A stretch of DNA of 64,000 nt from Serinus canaria (lineage: Eukaryota > Chordata > Aves > Passeriformes > Fringillidae): the NCBI RefSeq assembly GCF_022539315.1, contig NC_066327.1, positions 124,001-188,000 of the forward strand. The letters run 5' to 3'. The notes under the pieces were generated by a model, which was not told where the DNA came from, made no database searches, and saw nothing but the letters and a program-made list of their open reading frames with translations. Numbering within the stretch: position 1 is the first letter of the stretch; every line of letters starts with the position of its first letter. Both the position numbers and the translations under genes were made by a program. Positions 60,552 to 64,000 of this stretch are shown one piece after another.

Positions 60552-61374
60552 CTATGCACCAGTCCCCATCCTCGAGTGTTGATCAGCCCTCTCTCTTCCC
60601 AAATCTTCCCAAATCTTCCCAAATGTGTGAACTATCCCAACAGCATATATGGAGTCTGTAAAAATAGTCCCCTTTTTCCCTTTCAGCCTTTTCAAAGCTC
60701 TCAAGACTGCATACAGTTCACATGCCTGAGCCGACCATCCTGTGTTCAGAGGACCTGATCCTATCACTTCTCCTGTCCTCCTGTCCACAACTGTGTATCC
60801 TGATTTCCTTTTCCCTTCAACCACTCTGGCTAACTCATTCACAAACCATTTTTCTCCCTCTTCCAATTCCTCCTCCTCTAAATTGATCTTATTTTGGCCT
60901 GCAGCTCCACCAGTTCCATGCAGTTATACATAAACTTCTCTGACACCTCCCCAAACAAAAATTGGGCTGGATTTTGTGCTGTCATTGTTCGTAGCTCCAA
61001 GTCAGGCGAGTGAATCAAAATGGCTTCATACTTTAGCAACCTAGCATTCATGAGCCATTTGTCTGCCTTTTCTTGCAGCATACTCTGCACATTATGCAGC
61101 CCTAATACTACCAATGGAGCCCCAAAGGTTACCTTCTTAGCTTCTTCCATCAACAATGCCACTGCCACGATTGCCTGCAAACAAGTAGGCCAACCCCTGC
61201 TTACAGGGTCCAGAAGCTTAGATAAGTAACCTACCGGTTTCCTGGCCCCCACCCAGTCCTGCATTAACATGCCATGGGTGGTATGGTTGCTGACATCCAC
61301 GAACAACTGAAATGACTGTTTCACGTTGGGGAGGCTCAGCACTGGTGCTGCCATGAGTGCTTCTTTTAATTCCT
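60552..61374 (-). pseudogene. pol: Gammaretrovirus-like RT connection and RNase H
   Basis: 60878-61354 encodes the connection domain (PVLSLPNVKQSFQLFVD, GYLSKLLDPVSRGWP), followed after a frame break and stop by RNase H at 60552-60866. RNase H keeps the catalytic Glu in ACELYAVLRAL and Asp in FTDSIYA, but the first catalytic Asp, expected in an FxDGSA-like block, reads FVNELA. The connection piece begins at the edge of the LTR that splits the gene at 61375. Confidence 0.85.
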
Positions 61375-62088
61375 TGTCCTGGTTTAGGGCAAATTTGGGA
61401 GAGAATCCCCAAAAAGGGCTTCTCCAAAAAACAAACCCACACGGCCTCTCCCCCCAAGCGGTTCGGGGAGAATTCCTCGGAGAGAAGTGGAAAGAACCTG
61501 TTTATTTGACAACCACAGCACCCCCCAGCACACAAAATGAACAATACCAGATGACACCACTCTTTCACTGCTCTGAAAAAGATGACAAATTCAGAAAGTC
61601 TCTCCTGGGGGTGGTCGCTGTTATCAGTCCCTCTGGCGCTGAGGCAGCTGCTGCAGCCACAGGGTGTAAACTCTCTCTTAAACTCTCGGTGTTCCAAATC
61701 CCAGTCCGGAGCGGGTTTGGCAGGTCCAACACGGCGGGCGGGTGGGGGGGTGTGGGGTGTGTGTGGGGGGGGTGTGTGTGGAAACAGTCCAGAAAGGAAT
61801 TTGGACTGTTTAACTAAATTAACTAATGAGAAGGGGGGTGGGGGGGAAGCAAGAGCAAGCCAAGCAGAAGCGAAGCAGAAGCAAGAGCTAAAGCAAAAAG
61901 CAGGGCAAAAAGCAAAAAAGCAACACTAAGTCCTGATGCTATCTGTATGTCTCGAGGAGTGGCTGATAAGAGGCCCAAAACAAAACTCTCACTCTGCCAG
62001 TCTTAAAGGCACAGAACATAATATCCAGCATAAATTACACACACACACACGAATGGGGATAACAGCATCCTAACGTCACCCTAGGACA
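61375..62088 (-). mobile_element. Solo LTR (family B, copy 2) inside pol
   Basis: Inverted homologue of 27931-28605: read on plus it starts tgtcctggtttagggc and ends cctaggaca. The 5-bp duplication TTCCT flanks it (61370-61374, 62089-62093). It splits the RT of the surrounding provirus and so inserted later. It carries an (AC)n stretch at about 62038-62051 and GT-rich stretches near 61745-61780. Confidence 0.9.
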
Positions 62089-62990
62089 TTCCTTAAATCT
62101 CTCCTCATCTTTTTCTGTCTATTTTAATTTGTCAGTGGTGAGCTTTTCATATAAAAACTTTACCTTCTCACTGTACCTTTCAATCTATTGCTGGCAATAT
62201 CCGAAAAGCCCCAATAATTGTCTCACCTCTCTCTTTGTCCGTGGGGGCAGGGCAATGATCTCTGCCACCCTCTCGGGGTCTAATTTCTTCTTACCTTTTG
62301 TTAACCAATGTCCCAAATACTTGACTCTGTGATCTGCAGTTTCAACTTAGACACTTTCAATCTTTTGTTTTCTAAGAAATTCAAGAGCGCTATAGTGCTC
62401 ATCCTTACATCCTCCTTCCTTGGACCAGCAATCAATAAATCATCCACATATTGTAATAATTTTGTTCCTTCCTCTGGTACAAAATGACTCAGCACTTGCT
62501 CAAGTGCTTGACCAAACAAGTTTGGTGAGCCCATAAAATCCTGAGGCAAAGATGTCCATCTGAATTGCTGTTTTCAGTTGGTTTCTGGATCTTGCCATTG
62601 AAACGCAAAATAGTCACTGCTGTCCTTATCTAAAGGACAGGTCCAAAAGGCATCTTTCAGATCAATCACACTGTACCATGTGTCCTTGGGAGAGACATTG
62701 TTTAACAAAGTGTAAGGATTCGAAAGTGGGGGAACAATGTCTTAGTGCTCTGGTTCACAGCCCTTAAATCCTGTACCAACCTATAACTTCCATCTGTTTT
62801 CCGCACTGCTAATGTTGGGGTATTATGTCTGGACATGCACGGGTCCAATGCTCCTTTCTTCGCTAATTTTTCTAACACTGGTTTCAGCCCTCTCCTCCCT
62901 TCCATGGGAATGGAGTACAGCTTTACCCTAATAAGGTCTCCTGGCCTCTCAATTTCAATGTGGATTGGTTCGATGTCCAACCTCCCAACC
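62089..62990 (-). pseudogene. pol: Gammaretrovirus-like reverse transcriptase, N-terminal part
   Basis: The first piece (62702-62990) has PTLAVRKTDGSYRLVQDLRAVN, the fingers region, then loses frame near 62750. The text resumes in another frame with a palm block and, in 62301-62549, the intact catalytic box QYVDDLLIA. A TGA interrupts the frame just before SLPQDF. Further stops occur before the LTR insertion. YVDD is the gammaretrovirus-type box. Confidence 0.88.
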
Positions 62991-63330
62991 TCCCAGCCTC
63001 CCCTTGAGTGTACCAAACCTTCAGATCTGTCCTCCCTTCATCCTTGGCAGTGAGTTGGTACAACCTCACCTTGAGCTCGGAATTCTGCACCACTAGGCTG
63101 ATTTCTAGTGTCACCATCAGATCCCTTCCCAGGAGATTGTATTCTGCTTCCTCGACCAGTAACATATTTCCAATGCAGCGCTTATTCTCTGATTCTATTT
63201 CAATGTTTTTAATAATTGGAACCTTAAAAGGTTCCCCTTTTGCCTCAATTACCATCATAGTATCATCGCTTACAGAGCATCCCAGTGGTAATCACTGTAC
63301 AGTGGGCTGTTCGGCTCCAGAATCTACTAA
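62991..63330 (-). pseudogene. pro: Gammaretrovirus-like protease
   Basis: The active-site block reads VDSGAEQPTV (DSGA at 63313-63324), and the C-terminal conserved block reads YNLLGRDLM in the frame 62923-63258. A stop lies between the two. A +1 shift around 63000 separates it from RT. Size and motif order match a retroviral aspartic protease, which would cleave Gag-Pol. Confidence 0.85.
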
Positions 63331-63766
63331 AAATACTACCTCTTGCTTGTGGGGTCCCAGTCTCAACTTTATCAAGGGCTCCTTGGATATCCTGAACCCC
63401 AAATTAAAAAGCCCCTGACACCTCTAGTCTTCCTGAAACATTTTCTCACCTTTGACTTTCTTTGGACAATTCCTCTGAATGTGGCCCTCTTGTTTGTAGT
63501 AAAAGCACTCAATATCCTTTTTCTGATTGCTTGCGTCCTTACCTTGGGAATAGTTCTGTTTCCTTGGTGGCACTGACTTTGCTGAATCCCGGACCTGTTC
63601 TTGTTTCTTCTTGTGCTTCCCTTACTGTGGCCACTAGCACTTTTGCCTACATTTTCTGTTTTTCCTCATCCCTTCTCATGTAGGCTTTCTGGGCCTCCCG
63701 AAGAAAATCCTACAATTCTCTATCTTGCCATCCTTCTATCTTTTCTAGTTTCTTCCTTATATCTTC
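63331..63766 (-). pseudogene. gag: gag nucleocapsid and linker
   Basis: A single Cys-His knuckle lies at 63466-63507, spaced CX2-X-X4-H-X4-C, but the second Cys is Tyr (C-FY-Y-KQEG-H-IQRN-C). Upstream text is Lys/Glu/Arg-rich with several TAG stops, including one right after FVAKS. One zinc knuckle is usual for gammaretroviruses. Confidence 0.8.
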
Positions 63767-64000
63767 CTACGATTTTGCCACAAATTGAGTTTTCAACAGG
63801 ACCGCCCTGACTGGTGACTCAGGGTCTGTACCCAAATACATTTGGAGGCTCTTTCTTAGCCTTTCCAGCCACTCTGTGGGTGTCTCATCCTTTCCCCAGC
63901 ACTCCCTGAGTACTTTACTAATGTTTTGTCCTTTCGGCACTGCCTCCCGTATACTTTGTATTACCATGTTTCTGAGATTTATCATCCTCTGTCTGCCTTC
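63767..64000 (-). pseudogene. gag: gag capsid C-terminal region, partial
   Basis: The frame reads KDETPTEWLERLRKSLQMY and then TDPESPVRAVLLKTQFVAK, a conserved stretch of gammaretroviral capsid, ending at a TAG. It runs off the right edge of the window; the rest of gag and the 5' LTR should lie beyond. Confidence 0.85.

Noticed and set aside
60601..60632. Short direct repeats (ttcccaaatc, three units) considered as an array
   Set aside because: Only an 11-bp tandem repeat within RNase H-derived sequence; no spacers, so not CRISPR-like.
1..64000. Search for KCNIP1 exons expected around KCNMB1
   Set aside because: No EF-hand coding segment was seen in any frame; the host-intron idea stays an inference from mammalian gene order.

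Overview
This is a vertebrate nuclear window with bird-like content: CR1 LINE remnants, dense endogenous retrovirus (ERV) LTRs and very sparse coding DNA. The mix of short ERV1-, ERVK- and ERVL-type LTRs resembles a songbird, but that assignment is inference from general appearance, not from a database comparison. I found no operons, CRISPR arrays, tRNAs or rRNAs.

One host protein-coding gene is well supported. KCNMB1, the beta-1 subunit of the BK (large-conductance calcium-activated potassium) channel, lies on the minus strand in three coding exons at 11087-10951, 9538-9343 and 7835-7566. They join in frame across canonical GT/AG sites into a 200-residue protein. In mammals KCNMB1 lies antisense inside a KCNIP1 intron, so the long gene-free stretches may be intron of a KCNIP1 orthologue. 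I could not find a KCNIP1 exon.

Layout: 1-4 kb is non-coding with a CR1 fragment. At 4.1-5.3 kb two LTRs lie side by side. KCNMB1 occupies 7.6-11.1 kb. 11-20 kb is non-coding, with two striking hairpins near 18.7-18.9 kb. 20-28.6 kb is an ERV cluster: an ERV1-type LTR with a second LTR nested in it, a TATA-bearing LTR, an ERVK-like LTR, a young two-LTR ERVK-like provirus of 3.2 kb (24319-27564, 6-bp target duplication) and a solo LTR. 28.6-44 kb is mostly non-coding, with a broken CR1 reverse transcriptase at 34.1-35.6 kb. 44.2-46 kb is an ERVL-type LTR with an ERVK-type LTR nested inside it. 48.5-49.5 kb is another LTR.

From about 50.3 kb to the right edge the DNA is almost entirely retroviral and reads on the minus strand. 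A scrambled class II (alpha/beta-like) provirus with env, reverse transcriptase and gag-like pieces fills about 50.3-57.9 kb and is itself cut by three later LTR insertions. A gammaretrovirus-like (ERV1) provirus runs from its LTR near 58 kb through integrase, RNase H, RT, protease and gag, leaving the window at the right edge. Its RT is split by a solo LTR. All retroviral genes here carry stops, frameshifts, insertions or lost catalytic residues. I saw no sign of an undescribed functional system; the main interest is the nested insertion history, the young non-autonomous element, the hairpins and a puzzling env duplication. Target-site duplications were read directly from the bases; family names are by resemblance only.
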